Of a DNA stretch of 64,000 nt, positions 36,529 through 44,541 are shown piece after piece. Below the pieces are notes generated by a model. The model had not been told where the DNA came from. It did not search any database and saw only the letters and a program-made list of their open reading frames with translations. The first letter of the stretch is position 1, and each line of letters opens with the position of its first letter. Position numbers and translations under genes: made by a program. The DNA comes from Flavobacterium sp. ACN2 (GTDB lineage Bacteria > Bacteroidota > Bacteroidia > Flavobacteriales > Flavobacteriaceae): NCBI RefSeq assembly GCF_002303885.1, contig NZ_MRCM01000014.1:103503-167502 (forward strand), given 5' to 3'.

Positions 36529-37140
36529 ATGAAATCGATTACAATTAAAGGATCAGAAAGAGAAAGCGTGGGCAAAGTGTCAACTAAAGCCTTACGTAAT
36601 GCTGGAGCGGTTCCTTGCGTGTTATACGGAGGAAATCAAGCAGTACACTTCTCAGCAGACGCTGCAGCGTTCAAAAACTTGGTTTACACTCCAAATGCAC
36701 ACACAGTTGTGATTGAGCTTGGAAAAGGAAAATCATTCAATGCAATTTTGCAAGATATCCAAGTTCACCCAGTAACTGACAAAATTTTACACATTGACTT
36801 CTTCCAATTATTTGATGATAAAGAAATCACAATGGAAGTTCCTGTGAAAATCGTTGGTACATCTAAAGGTGTTCTTGCGGGAGGTGTTTTACGTTTAAAC
36901 CAACGTAAATTAAAAGTTAAAGCTTTACCAGCAAATCTTCCTGATTTCGTTGAAGCTGACATCACTCCACTTGAAATGGGTAACAAATTATATGTTACTA
37001 AAGTTGGAAAACCAGAGTACAAAATTATGCACCCAGACAACACAGTTGTTTGTCAAGTGAGAATCTCTCGTGCTGCTATGAAAGCTGCTCAAGAGGCTGC
37101 AAAAGCTGCAAAAGCTCCTGCAAAAGGAAAGAAAAAATAA
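36529..37140 (+). CDS. rplY: 50S ribosomal protein L25/general stress protein Ctc
   Basis: 203 residues of the long L25/CTC form: an N-terminal 5S rRNA-binding L25 domain (about 1-90, with RNAGAVPCVLYGG) and a C-terminal TL5 domain (about 95-180), then an Ala/Lys-rich tail. It sits 119 bp after prs, an order (prs-rplY-pth) common in bacteria. A strong terminator follows. Confidence 0.95.
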   Translation: MKSITIKGSERESVGKVSTKALRNAGAVPCVLYGGNQAVHFSADAAAFKNLVYTPNAHTVVIELGKGKSFNAILQDIQVHPVTDKILHIDFFQLFDDKEITMEVPVKIVGTSKGVLAGGVLRLNQRKLKVKALPANLPDFVEADITPLEMGNKLYVTKVGKPEYKIMHPDNTVVCQVRISRAAMKAAQEAAKAAKAPAKGKKK

Positions 37141-37158
37141 TTTTTTTTCAAACTATAC

Positions 37159-37191
37159 AAAAAGCCTCAATCTTACGATTGGGGCTTTTTT
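37159..37191 (+). terminator. rplY terminator
   Basis: AAAGCCTCAATC and GATTGGGGCTTT form a stem with a TTAC loop and one G-T, followed by T5. It is 20 bp after the stop. Confidence 0.8.
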
Positions 37192-37247
37192 ATTGAGGTT
37201 CTGAGATGCTGAGTTCCTAAGGTTCTAAGTTTTTTACTGCAAAAGTG

Positions 37248-37304
37248 CCTCGACTCCGCTCAGCCTGACAAATAGTATACGTATTAGGTTGAGCGGAGTC
37301 GAAG
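37248..37304. repeat. REP-like inverted pair
   Basis: CTCGACTCCGCTCAGCCTGA and AGGTTGAGCGGAGTCGAAG face each other around a short AT centre. Same core as the element at 5211-5277. Confidence 0.8.
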
Positions 37305-37390
37305 CTACTTTAAGAATTCTCTAATTGCCACATTCTCAAATTCTCTAATTATTTTTTAGAAGCAGCAACTTTCCGTTTTCATAAGATGTA

Positions 37391-37462
37391 ACATTCCTGC
37401 CATCCGCTGTATCTTTTCCTGGCTAAAGAAGCCAGAAAAAGGATGCCGCTCCTGTCAGGGCT
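37391..37462. repeat. Flavobacterial palindromic element (GCGGCATCCTTTT family)
   Basis: Read on the minus strand: AGCCCTGACAGGAGCGGCAT, then CCTTTTTCTGGCTTC, a turn, and GCCAGGAAAAGATACAGCGG ending near GGCAGGAATG. A long imperfect hairpin with an inner perfect GCCAG pair. I recall very similar elements scattered in many Flavobacteriaceae genomes; a genome-wide count would confirm that here. Confidence 0.65.
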
Positions 37463-37715
37463 AGTAAGAAAATATCTTTTTCATAAGGTCCTAAGTTGCT
37501 AAGAGTCTGAGATACTAAGTTTTTTCATCGTTGTCAGACTGAGCGAAGTCGAAGTCTTTGTGTTCCTTGCAAATCTCAGTAAAAGCTATTTCTTAGCGTT
37601 CTTAGCGCAAAACCCTTGCGATCTTTGCGGTTAAATCTCGGGCAACAGTCAATTATCTAATTGTCACATTTTCAAATTATCTAATTATCCAATTGCCACA
37701 TTCTCTAATTAGTCT

Positions 37716-37723
37716 TACTTTTG
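37716..37723 (+). promoter_or_regulatory. pth: pth -7 box TACTTTTG, leaderless start
   Basis: Perfect TAnnTTTG ending five bases before ATG 37729, so the transcript should begin at or one base from the start codon. This also excludes the upstream reading start at 37693. Confidence 0.6.
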
Positions 37724-37728
37724 CAATC

Positions 37729-38406
37729 ATGATAAAATGGATAACAAAACTGTTTTCATCGCCATCAAAAGAAGGGAACACACAAGATAATAGCAAACCG
37801 GAGGTTCACGAACACCAAAAAAACAATATAGAAAGCGTGAGTAAAAAATATTTAATCGTCGGATTAGGAAATATCGGAGCCGAATACGTAAACACCAGAC
37901 ATAATATCGGATTTAAAGTCCTAGACTTTTTAGCAAAAAAAGAAGGGCTTTCATTTGAAACCGTAAAACTAGGCGCTTTGGCTGAATACAAATTTAAAGG
38001 AAGAACCTTTTTTCTTTTAAAGCCAAACACTTACATGAACTTAAGCGGTAAAGCGGTAAAATATTGGATGGATAAAGAAAATATACCATTGGAGAATATT
38101 TTGGTCATTACAGACGATTTAAATCTGTCATTTGGTACTATTAGAATCAAACCAAAAGGAAGCGACGGTGGTCATAACGGTTTAAAAAACATTAATTTGG
38201 TTTTAAATACACAGAATTATACACGCTACAGATTTGGTATTAGTGATGAATTTAAAAAAGGGCAGCAGGTAGATTATGTTTTAGGAGAATGGACACCTGA
38301 AGAAGAAGCAAAACTTCCAGAACGTTTAGAAACTTCAGCAGAAATTATTAGAACTTTTGGAACGGCTGGTTTAGAAAATACAATGACAACATTTAATGGA
38401 AAATAA
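37729..38406 (+). CDS. pth: Peptidyl-tRNA hydrolase
   Basis: 225 residues. It frees tRNA from stalled peptidyl-tRNA. Core motifs: LIVGLGNIGAEYVNTRHNIGFKVLD with the catalytic His, KPNTYMNLSGKAV, and GGHNGLKNI. About 40 residues precede the core (MIKWITKLFSSP then a polar stretch), longer than in E. coli. Start chosen at 37729 because the promoter box ends just before it; it is probably translated leaderless. Confidence 0.94.
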   Translation: MIKWITKLFSSPSKEGNTQDNSKPEVHEHQKNNIESVSKKYLIVGLGNIGAEYVNTRHNIGFKVLDFLAKKEGLSFETVKLGALAEYKFKGRTFFLLKPNTYMNLSGKAVKYWMDKENIPLENILVITDDLNLSFGTIRIKPKGSDGGHNGLKNINLVLNTQNYTRYRFGISDEFKKGQQVDYVLGEWTPEEEAKLPERLETSAEIIRTFGTAGLENTMTTFNGK

Positions 38407-38501
38407 AGATTTTCAGATGTTTATATTGTAAAAATGTAAATTATCAGAGAATTTAATTCAATTATAACGAAATAGTATTTTCAATTCCAAAGTTAAATGT
38501 C

Positions 38502-38509
38502 TAAATTTG
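38502..38509 (+). promoter_or_regulatory. Superoxide dismutase -7 box TAAATTTG
   Basis: Perfect TAnnTTTG, with a predicted leader of about 32 nt before the ATG at 38547. Confidence 0.5.
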
Positions 38510-38546
38510 GGATAAATTATTTATAAACCATAAAAATCATAATACC

Positions 38547-39158
38547 ATGGCTTTTGAATTACCACAATTACCTTATGCATACGATGCATTAGAACCACAT
38601 ATTGATGCACGTACAATGGAAATCCATCATACAAAGCACCACAACGCCTACACTACAAATCTTAACGCAGCTATTGCTGGAACAGATTTGGAAGGAAAAA
38701 CAATCGAAAACATCTTAATCAACTTAGATAAATCTAACGCTGCGGTTCGTAACAATGGTGGAGGTTTTTACAACCACAATTTATTCTGGACTGTAATGTC
38801 TCCAAACGGAGGAGGATTGCCTACAGGTGATTTATTGGCTGCAATCGAAGCTTCTTTCGGATCATTCGAAGAATTTAAAGCAAAATTTGCTAAAGCTGGA
38901 GCTACACAATTCGGTTCTGGTTGGGCTTGGTTAACAGTTCAAAAAGGAGGGAAATTAGAAGTTGTAGGTACTCCAAATCAAGATAATCCACTAATGCCAG
39001 AAGTTGCTGGTAACGGTGGGACTCCAATCTTAGGAATGGACGTTTGGGAGCACGCTTACTACTTAAACTACCAAAACAGAAGACCAGATTATATTGAAGC
39101 TTTTTTCAGTGTAATTAACTGGACAGAAGTTGCTAGAAGATTTGCTTTAGACAAATAA
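38547..39158 (+). CDS. Superoxide dismutase (Fe/Mn type)
   Basis: 203 residues, no signal peptide, so cytoplasmic. Motifs: LPYAYDALEPHIDARTMEIHHTKHHNAY (first metal His), FGSGWAWLT, and the signature DVWEHAYYLNYQNRRPDYI with metal Asp and His. Sequence alone does not settle Fe, Mn or cambialistic use. Monocistronic, with its own promoter and terminator. Confidence 0.95.
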   Translation: MAFELPQLPYAYDALEPHIDARTMEIHHTKHHNAYTTNLNAAIAGTDLEGKTIENILINLDKSNAAVRNNGGGFYNHNLFWTVMSPNGGGLPTGDLLAAIEASFGSFEEFKAKFAKAGATQFGSGWAWLTVQKGGKLEVVGTPNQDNPLMPEVAGNGGTPILGMDVWEHAYYLNYQNRRPDYIEAFFSVINWTEVARRFALDK

Positions 39159-39182
39159 GAAAATAGAATAAAGAATAAAGAT

Positions 39183-39214
39183 AAAAGACGAGCCCAAAGG
39201 TGCTCGTCTTTTTT
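39183..39214 (+). terminator. Superoxide dismutase terminator
   Basis: AAAGACGAGC and GCTCGTCTTT form a 10-bp stem with an 8-nt loop, followed by T7. A purine-rich stretch (39159-39186) and a pyrimidine-rich stretch (39228-39280) flank it as loosely complementary arms. Confidence 0.8.
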
Positions 39215-39295
39215 TATATATACATTTTCGTTCTATTCTCTTTCTTCTATTTTCTTTCCTCTATTTTCTTTCCTCTCTTCTCAAAAAAAAGAAAA

Positions 39296-39368
39296 ATAAA
39301 AAAGGCAGATATTACTCTGCCTTTTTTGCCCCAAATCTACCATAAACTTAACCTACTAATGTTATGGT
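39296..39368 (-). ncRNA. Predicted small RNA, copy 1 of a four-unit tandem array
   Basis: On the minus strand it starts ACCATAACATTAGTAGG, folds CCATAA with TTATGG, continues TAGATTTGGGGCAAAAAA and ends with GGCAGA-N6-TCTGCC plus a U-rich tail. A -7-like box TACCTTTA lies at 39380-39373, ending five bases before the predicted first base. No open frame. The spacing to copy 2 is 183 bp. Confidence 0.6.
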
Positions 39369-39480
39369 CCTGTAAAGGTATGGCAGATGTTTTTTTAAAA
39401 GAAACTTATCAGATAAAAAGCAAGTATATCCGATTAAAGGCGTATAATGCTTGTTTTTGTGAATCGCGGATGTATTTCAA

Positions 39481-39551
39481 TAAAAAAGGCGGAATTTCTT
39501 CCACCTTTTTTGCCCCAAATCTACCATAAACTAACCTACTAATGTTATGGT
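39481..39551 (-). ncRNA. Predicted small RNA, copy 2 of a four-unit tandem array
   Basis: Same layout as copy 1 with a changed terminator stem. As minus-strand RNA the stem is GGUGGAA-N4-UUCCGCC, fully paired with one U-G wobble; as plus-strand RNA the same position would be a C-A mismatch. This favours the minus strand. The -7-like box TACATTTA is at 39563-39556, five bases before the predicted start. Confidence 0.65.
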
Positions 39552-39661
39552 TCAGTAAATGTATGGTGGACATTTTTATAAAGAAAATTTTTTAGATGAA
39601 ACGCAATTATATCCGATAAAAATCATTTAAGTAATTGTTTTTCAGTGTATTACGGATTAAA

Positions 39662-39733
39662 ATAAAAAAGGCAGATATTACTCTGCCTTTTTTGCCCCAA
39701 ATTTACCATAAACTAACCTACTAATGTTATGGT
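39662..39733 (-). ncRNA. Predicted small RNA, copy 3 of a four-unit tandem array
   Basis: ACCATAACATTAGTAGG start, CCATAA/TTATGG hairpin, GGGGCAAAAAA linker, then GGCAGA-N6-TCTGCC and a U tail. The -7-like box TACATTTA is at 39745-39738. An extra palindrome, CCGATTA-N7-TAATCGG, lies upstream at 39793-39813 within the conserved ATCGG block. Confidence 0.62.
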
Positions 39734-39844
39734 GTAGTAAATGTATGGTGGATATTTTTGTGATGAAAAAAATTTAGATGAAAGGTAAGTAAATCCGATT
39801 AAGAGATATAATCGGCTGTTTATAAATTGTTTGAGTTAATTCCA

Positions 39845-39917
39845 ATAAAAAAGGTGGAATTTCTTCCACCCTTTTTGCCCCAAATCTACCATAAACTTAA
39901 CCTACTAATGTTATGGT
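39845..39917 (-). ncRNA. Predicted small RNA, copy 4 of a four-unit tandem array (best promoter)
   Basis: Same RNA layout; the terminator stem is GGTGGAA/TTCCACC. It has the most complete promoter: -33 TTTG at 39953-39950, 20 bp, then TACTTTTG at 39929-39922, a full match to the Bacteroidota consensus, ending five bases before the predicted start. It is the first unit after the purF-like gene and may be the ancestral copy. Confidence 0.65.
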
Positions 39918-39921
39918 ATCT

Positions 39922-39953
39922 CAAAAGTATCATAGCTTTTCAATTTCACCAAA
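39922..39953 (-). promoter_or_regulatory. Promoter of small RNA copy 4
   Basis: TTTG-N20-TACTTTTG on the minus strand. The other three copies keep the -7 box (TACCTTTA or TACATTTA) but lack a clear -33. All four keep a block about 50-75 bp upstream reading near ATCGGATATACTTGC and TTCATCT, which could be a regulator site. Confidence 0.6.
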
Positions 39954-40017
39954 GAAATAGGATGAACGGCAAAAAAAACCGATGAAATGCACAATTTAAC
40001 CTTTTGTTAGTATTTTA

Positions 40018-41916
40018 TTAATAAGCTCGAGCATCTTTTCCTTCGTAAAAATTCATGAAGGCGCGATTTACAACTCGATTTCCACCAGGAGTTGGGTAGT
40101 CTCCTGTAAAGTACCAGTCTCCTAAATTTTTAGGACATGCTTTGTGTAAATCGTCTACGGTTTGGAAGATGATTTTAACTTCAGCATTTATTTCTGGTGA
40201 GCTTAACATTTCTGCTATTTTATCTGAAATCTCCTCGTCTGTAAACTGGTCGTAAATTGCTGTTACGTAGTTTACAACATCTTTATCAAGGAAATTTTCT
40301 TGAGCTTTACATTTTGCATATACTTCATCTACAATATGGTAAAGATTTCTTTCTTTTAATAAAGCAAGAGCAGCTCTAAAAGCAACTAGGCCTTCTAGTT
40401 TTGCCATATCAATTCCGTAACAATCTGGATAACGAATTTGTGGTGCAGATGAAACGATTACGATACGTTTTGGTTTCAAGCGATCCATCATTTTAATGAT
40501 ACTCATTTTCAATGTAGTACCCCGAACAATACTGTCGTCGATAATTACCAAATTATCTTCTGGTTTAATTACACCATAAGTAACATCATAAACGTGAGCC
40601 ACTAAATCGTCACGGCTGCTGTCTTCGGTAATAAAAGTTCTAAGTTTAGCATCTTTAATGGCAACTTTCTCTGTGCGAATTTTTACAGCTAAAAGTTCCT
40701 GAAGGGTTTCTGTCGTTAATGTATTTCTATTATCAAGAATATAATTGTTTTTTCTCTGGTTTAAGAAATCCTGAGCAGCTTCAACTAAACCATAAAAAGA
40801 AGTTTCGGCTGTATTTGGAATATAAGAGAAAACAGTGTTATCTGTATCGCTATCAATAGCTTTAAGAACAGCTGGTAAAATTAATTTTCCTAAATCTTTA
40901 CGTTCTTGATAAATTTCGGCGTCGCTTCCTCTTGAGAAATAAATTCTTTCGAACGAACAAGCTTTTTTGATTGTTGGTTCCAAGATTTGATTCATAGAAA
41001 CATTTCCGTTTTTCTTAATGATTAAAGCGTGGCCCGGATCGATTTCTTGAACACTTTCAAAAGGAACGTTGAATACAGTTTGAATAACAGGTCTTTCAGA
41101 AGCTACGACCACAACTTCATCATCTTGATAAAAGTAAGCTGGACGAATTCCTGCTGGATCTCTAAAAACAAAAGCATCACCATGACCTAATAAACCAGCC
41201 ATTGCATAACCTCCATCTAAGTTTTTGGCCGAACGGCCTAATATTTTAGCGATATCCAAACGTTCTGCAATTACTGGAGAAGCTTCTCTTTTAGAATATC
41301 CTTCAGCTTTACAGTCTTGGTACAATTGCATTACTTCCTTGTCTAAGAAGTGACCAATTTTTTCCATTACCGTAACAGTATCAGCCATTTCTTTTGGATG
41401 CTGTCCTAATTCAACCAGATTTTCGAAAAGCTCTTTAACATTGGTCATGTTGAAGTTTCCAGCCAAAATCAAGTTGCGGTGCATCCAGTTACTTTGACGT
41501 AAAAATGGGTGAACACTCTCGATGCTGTTTTTTCCAAAAGTTCCGTAACGAACGTGGCCTAAAAACAATTCTCCAACGTACGGAATATTTGCTTTTAGTT
41601 CTTTCATGTCGTCTCCCAGTTCTGGATGCGCTTTTAGTTCTTCACTAACGCGCTCATTGATTTGTTTGAAAACATCCTGGATAGGTTGCGAATGATTTGA
41701 TCGAACTCTGCTAATATAGCGCTGTCCAGGTTCAACATCAAATTTAATGCTAGCAAAACCAGCACCGTCTTGTCCGCGGTTGTGCTGTTTTTCCATCATT
41801 AAATACATCTTCTGGATTCCGTAGAAAGCAGTTCCGTATTTTTCTTTATAATATTCAAGCGGTTTTAGTAGTCTAACTAAGGCTATACCACATTCGTGTT
41901 TTAAAGCGTCGCTCAT
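40018..41916 (-). CDS. purF: Amidophosphoribosyltransferase-like protein (long Bacteroidota form)
   Basis: 632 residues, longer than typical PurF (about 470-510). The N-terminal glutaminase domain has Cys9 in HECGIALVR (the Ntn nucleophile if processed) and the RGQDGAGF loop; the C-terminal phosphoribosyltransferase domain has VIIDDSIVRGTTLKMSI, the PRPP-binding loop. It would make phosphoribosylamine from PRPP and glutamine. The Cys is at position 9, not 2, which is unusual for classical PurF, so a PurF-related role cannot be excluded. Cytoplasmic. Confidence 0.85.
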   Translation of the reverse strand: MSDALKHECGIALVRLLKPLEYYKEKYGTAFYGIQKMYLMMEKQHNRGQDGAGFASIKFDVEPGQRYISRVRSNHSQPIQDVFKQINERVSEELKAHPELGDDMKELKANIPYVGELFLGHVRYGTFGKNSIESVHPFLRQSNWMHRNLILAGNFNMTNVKELFENLVELGQHPKEMADTVTVMEKIGHFLDKEVMQLYQDCKAEGYSKREASPVIAERLDIAKILGRSAKNLDGGYAMAGLLGHGDAFVFRDPAGIRPAYFYQDDEVVVVASERPVIQTVFNVPFESVQEIDPGHALIIKKNGNVSMNQILEPTIKKACSFERIYFSRGSDAEIYQERKDLGKLILPAVLKAIDSDTDNTVFSYIPNTAETSFYGLVEAAQDFLNQRKNNYILDNRNTLTTETLQELLAVKIRTEKVAIKDAKLRTFITEDSSRDDLVAHVYDVTYGVIKPEDNLVIIDDSIVRGTTLKMSIIKMMDRLKPKRIVIVSSAPQIRYPDCYGIDMAKLEGLVAFRAALALLKERNLYHIVDEVYAKCKAQENFLDKDVVNYVTAIYDQFTDEEISDKIAEMLSSPEINAEVKIIFQTVDDLHKACPKNLGDWYFTGDYPTPGGNRVVNRAFMNFYEGKDARAY

Positions 41917-41975
41917 TGTTTTTTGTTATTTGTGTGTTGTTGTTGTAAGTTGTGTGTATTAACGTAATAAAAAAA

Positions 41976-41995
41976 GCCCCGTTTTATCGAGGCTC
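41976..41995 (-). terminator. Terminator after the PfkB-type kinase gene
   Basis: On the minus strand AGCCTCG and CGGGGCT form a stem around ATAAAA, followed by T7. It lies 8 bp after the kinase stop and ahead of the purF-like gene, separating the two. Confidence 0.75.
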
Positions 41996-42002
41996 TTAGG
42001 CA

Positions 42003-42926
42003 TTATATTTCTATGTCAAACTGAGTTAACGACTTAAATTGTTGTAATCGAATCGCTACTTCGGCTTTGCTTAATGTTTCCATCCTTTCAGTTCCAAATT
42101 TTTCAACGCAGAACGAAGCTAAATTTGAACCATAAATAATTGCATTCTTCATGTTGTTAAACGAGATGTTTTCGCTTTGCGCAATAAATCCAGAGAAACC
42201 ACCTGCGAAAGTATCTCCAGCTCCAGTTGGATCAAAAACATCTTCTAATGGTAAAGCTGGTGCAAAGAATACTTCTCTGTTGTGGAATAAAAGTGCTCCG
42301 TGCTCTCCTTTTTTGATCACCACATATTTTGGCCCCATGTCTTGGATTTTAGAAGCTGCTTTTACTAATGAATATTCGCCAGAAAGCTGTCTAGCTTCTT
42401 CATCATTGATTGTAATAACATCTACACGTTTAATAACGTCTAATAATTCAGGAAGAGCGCAATCCATCCAAAAGTTCATTGTATCTAAAACAACTAATTT
42501 TGGTTTTTTCTCCATTTGATCTAAAACACTGCTTTGAACTAATGGATGTAAGTTTCCTAACATGACAACATCAGCATCTTTGTAGTTTTGAGGAACCTTC
42601 GGCTGAAAATCAGCTAAAACGTTCAACTCTGTTACAAGAGTGTCTCTAGAATTTAAATCGTTGTGGTATAAACCGCTCCAGAAAAAAGTCTTTCCTCCTT
42701 TTACAATTTCGATACCAGAGATATCAATATTTTTTGAAGTTAAAAGATCTAAATGTTCTTGAGGGAAATCGTCGCCAACTACAGAAACAATGGCCGATTG
42801 CAAGTTAAAAAATGAAGCTGATAAACCAATATACGTTGCAGCACCACCTAATATTTTATCTGTTTTTCCGAAAGGAGTTTCAATCGCGTCGAAAGCAACT
42901 GTTCCAACAATCAATAGTTTATTCAT
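42003..42926 (-). CDS. PfkB-family carbohydrate kinase
   Basis: 307 residues of the ribokinase/PfkB family. Markers: LGGAATYIGLSAS (N-terminal substrate region) and DPTGAGDTFAGGF near 230 with the catalytic Asp. An ADP- or ATP-dependent sugar or nucleoside phosphorylation is expected; the substrate cannot be told from motifs. A -7 box TATCTTTG (42953-42946) precedes it. Location next to the purF-like gene is a weak hint of a nucleoside link. Confidence 0.87.
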   Translation of the reverse strand: MNKLLIVGTVAFDAIETPFGKTDKILGGAATYIGLSASFFNLQSAIVSVVGDDFPQEHLDLLTSKNIDISGIEIVKGGKTFFWSGLYHNDLNSRDTLVTELNVLADFQPKVPQNYKDADVVMLGNLHPLVQSSVLDQMEKKPKLVVLDTMNFWMDCALPELLDVIKRVDVITINDEEARQLSGEYSLVKAASKIQDMGPKYVVIKKGEHGALLFHNREVFFAPALPLEDVFDPTGAGDTFAGGFSGFIAQSENISFNNMKNAIIYGSNLASFCVEKFGTERMETLSKAEVAIRLQQFKSLTQFDIEI

Positions 42927-43219
42927 TTTATGAATTTCGAATTAGGGTGCAAAGATACTTCATAAGTTACAATCTTGCAATGGTTTAGGTTCTCAAAATT
43001 TTCTTAAAAAAATGACAACGATTTCGGAGTAAAACTATTGTAAATGAATTGGTTAAAATTGATTTTTTAACGAGATTAAAATATGTTTTTTAGATTTAAA
43101 TTGCAAGTTTTTTGAAAATAATTGCGAATAATTTACAGCCGATTCTTCTATCTTAATTTTTTAAATGAAGAAGATTTTCTTTTTCGATTGAAACACGAAA
43201 AATTCTTGCGCATGATTTC
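42927..43219. other. Intergenic region with pfkB promoter only
   Basis: 293 bp of AT-rich DNA. The minus-strand -7 box TATCTTTG at 42946-42953 serves the kinase gene. I see no gene, RNA or repeat in the remainder. Confidence 0.5.
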
Positions 43220-44128
43220 TTAATTTGTTTTTCTATTTTTCATCCAATTGATTGCATCGTTCATAGGTTCTTCAGAATCTGAAAAAGCTGTATTGTGACC
43301 TAAGTTTGGAAATAATTTATACTCATAAGGTTTCCCTTTAGATTTTAATACGTTAAGATATTCGATGGAAAGATCCGCAGGAACTTGAATATCCTTGCCT
43401 CCAAAAATCCAAAATCCAGGAATTGATACTTTAGCAAGTACATCTTTAGGATCTGTGTCGACAAACTCGTATTTATCAGGGTCATTGAATACATGTTTTC
43501 TTGCCTCTTCCTCTGAATGCGTATCCCAAAAAGAATTATTTCCATTTGTATAAAATTGGAATCTCAATTGTTCTTTAACTGTTATAAGAGCTCCGCTAAA
43601 GATGGTCATAAATTTAACTTTCTTATTTTTCTCTGCAGCCAATGGAATTATCCATCCCGCTTGACTGCCTCCAATTAAACCGATTGGTATTTTATTATTG
43701 GATAGAGATTTAGATAAATTATTTACAGCAGCACTCGCGTCTAAAGACAAAAGGTTTAGATTGGAGAAATCGACATTGTTAGTTCCTACTTCAGGTCCGG
43801 CATATACACCGCCTGATTCTCCGACTCCACGTTTATCATACGTTAAAACGGCAATTCCATTGTTGGCTAGAATTGTAGCAAAGTCTATCATTCTTTTTTC
43901 TTGCCCAGATCCATGAACAATAACAACGGCAGCCTCAATGTTGTTAGGTATAAAAACAGTTCCAGCGAGTGAAATTCCTTCACTAACAAATTTTATTTCC
44001 TTAGTAGTAAAGCTTGTTGAAATTGCTGATGCATAATTAGTGATAGAAAACAACAATATTAAAAGAGAATAGGTATATGTTTTTTTTGCTCTTAAAGAGT
44101 GTTTAAATATTGCCGTTTTATTTTTCAT
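43220..44128 (-). CDS. Exported alpha/beta hydrolase in the ECF sigma operon
   Basis: 302 residues; N-terminal hydrophobic signal (YTYSLLILLFSITNYASA). Fold markers: VVIVHGSGQEKR, nucleophile Ser in GLIGGSQAGW near 157, Asp in FGGKDIQVP near 248, and His in LGHNTAF near 281. It resembles dienelactone-hydrolase/peptidase-like esterases of unknown substrate. It starts 8 bp after the anti-sigma-like gene, so it is the third gene of the sigma operon and probably acts in the envelope response. Confidence 0.83.
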   Translation of the reverse strand: MKNKTAIFKHSLRAKKTYTYSLLILLFSITNYASAISTSFTTKEIKFVSEGISLAGTVFIPNNIEAAVVIVHGSGQEKRMIDFATILANNGIAVLTYDKRGVGESGGVYAGPEVGTNNVDFSNLNLLSLDASAAVNNLSKSLSNNKIPIGLIGGSQAGWIIPLAAEKNKKVKFMTIFSGALITVKEQLRFQFYTNGNNSFWDTHSEEEARKHVFNDPDKYEFVDTDPKDVLAKVSIPGFWIFGGKDIQVPADLSIEYLNVLKSKGKPYEYKLFPNLGHNTAFSDSEEPMNDAINWMKNRKTN

Positions 44129-44136
44129 CTTTAAAT

Positions 44137-44541
44137 CTATAGTTGATACTTCTTATCAAAATAATTTTTCAAAATCCCAACCTGAATCAAAATCATAATG
44201 GGAACAATTAAAATGGCATACAAAATGTTTTTAGAGAAATGAATTCCTGAAAAGGCTGTTGACATTCTATCAGAATATAATTTCCCAACTTCGTCAATTT
44301 TGAAATCAGTTTCTGAAACTGAGAATAGAGATACATAAATTACTAATGCCGCTACCGCCAAGCCGATCGAAATCCAGATTGGTTTAGAAATTAAAGGTTT
44401 GTATGTTTTCAATTTTTTCTCCTCTAAAATTTGAACATTTGCCATAATTTTTGAAGTGAAATCTATTGATGGTGACTGCAGTTTTTCCTCAGCCATCATT
44501 TTCTCAATAAGTTGTTCTATATTTTTATCGCTCTCTTTCAT
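44137..44541 (-). CDS. Membrane protein, probable anti-sigma factor partner
   Basis: 134 residues: a charged cytoplasmic N-terminus of about 50 residues (NIEQLIEKMMAEEKLQSP), then two hydrophobic stretches (ISIGLAVAALVIYVSLFS and ILYAILIVPIMILIQVGIL). Its start overlaps the end of the sigma gene by 17 nt, a layout typical of sigma/anti-sigma pairs. No zinc-finger motif of ZAS anti-sigma factors is visible, so the role is inferred from position and topology only. Confidence 0.65.
   Translation of the reverse strand: MKESDKNIEQLIEKMMAEEKLQSPSIDFTSKIMANVQILEEKKLKTYKPLISKPIWISIGLAVAALVIYVSLFSVSETDFKIDEVGKLYSDRMSTAFSGIHFSKNILYAILIVPIMILIQVGILKNYFDKKYQL

Larger units (their letters stand above)
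37192..37715. repeat. Repeat-filled spacer between rplY and pth
   Basis: About 520 bp without a gene. It contains a REP-like inverted pair (37248-37304), a larger palindromic element (37391-37462), a third REP arm (37532-37554), and two copies of a CTCAAATT...CTAATT word group (about 37316-37357 and 37645-37710) with TGCCACATTCTC. Phrases such as TCCTAAGGTTCTAAG and TCTGAGATACTAAG recur on both sides of the central element. Confidence 0.65.

Noticed and set aside
39200..39529. 109-residue plus-strand open frame over the repeat region
   Set aside because: It begins in a pyrimidine run and passes through the sod terminator surroundings and two small-RNA units; the Phe/Lys-rich product is a by-product of low-complexity DNA.
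39296..39917. Regular 183-bp repeats taken as a CRISPR array
   Set aside because: The repeated part covers most of each unit, including promoter-like and terminator-like parts; there are no short variable spacers of constant size and no cas genes nearby.
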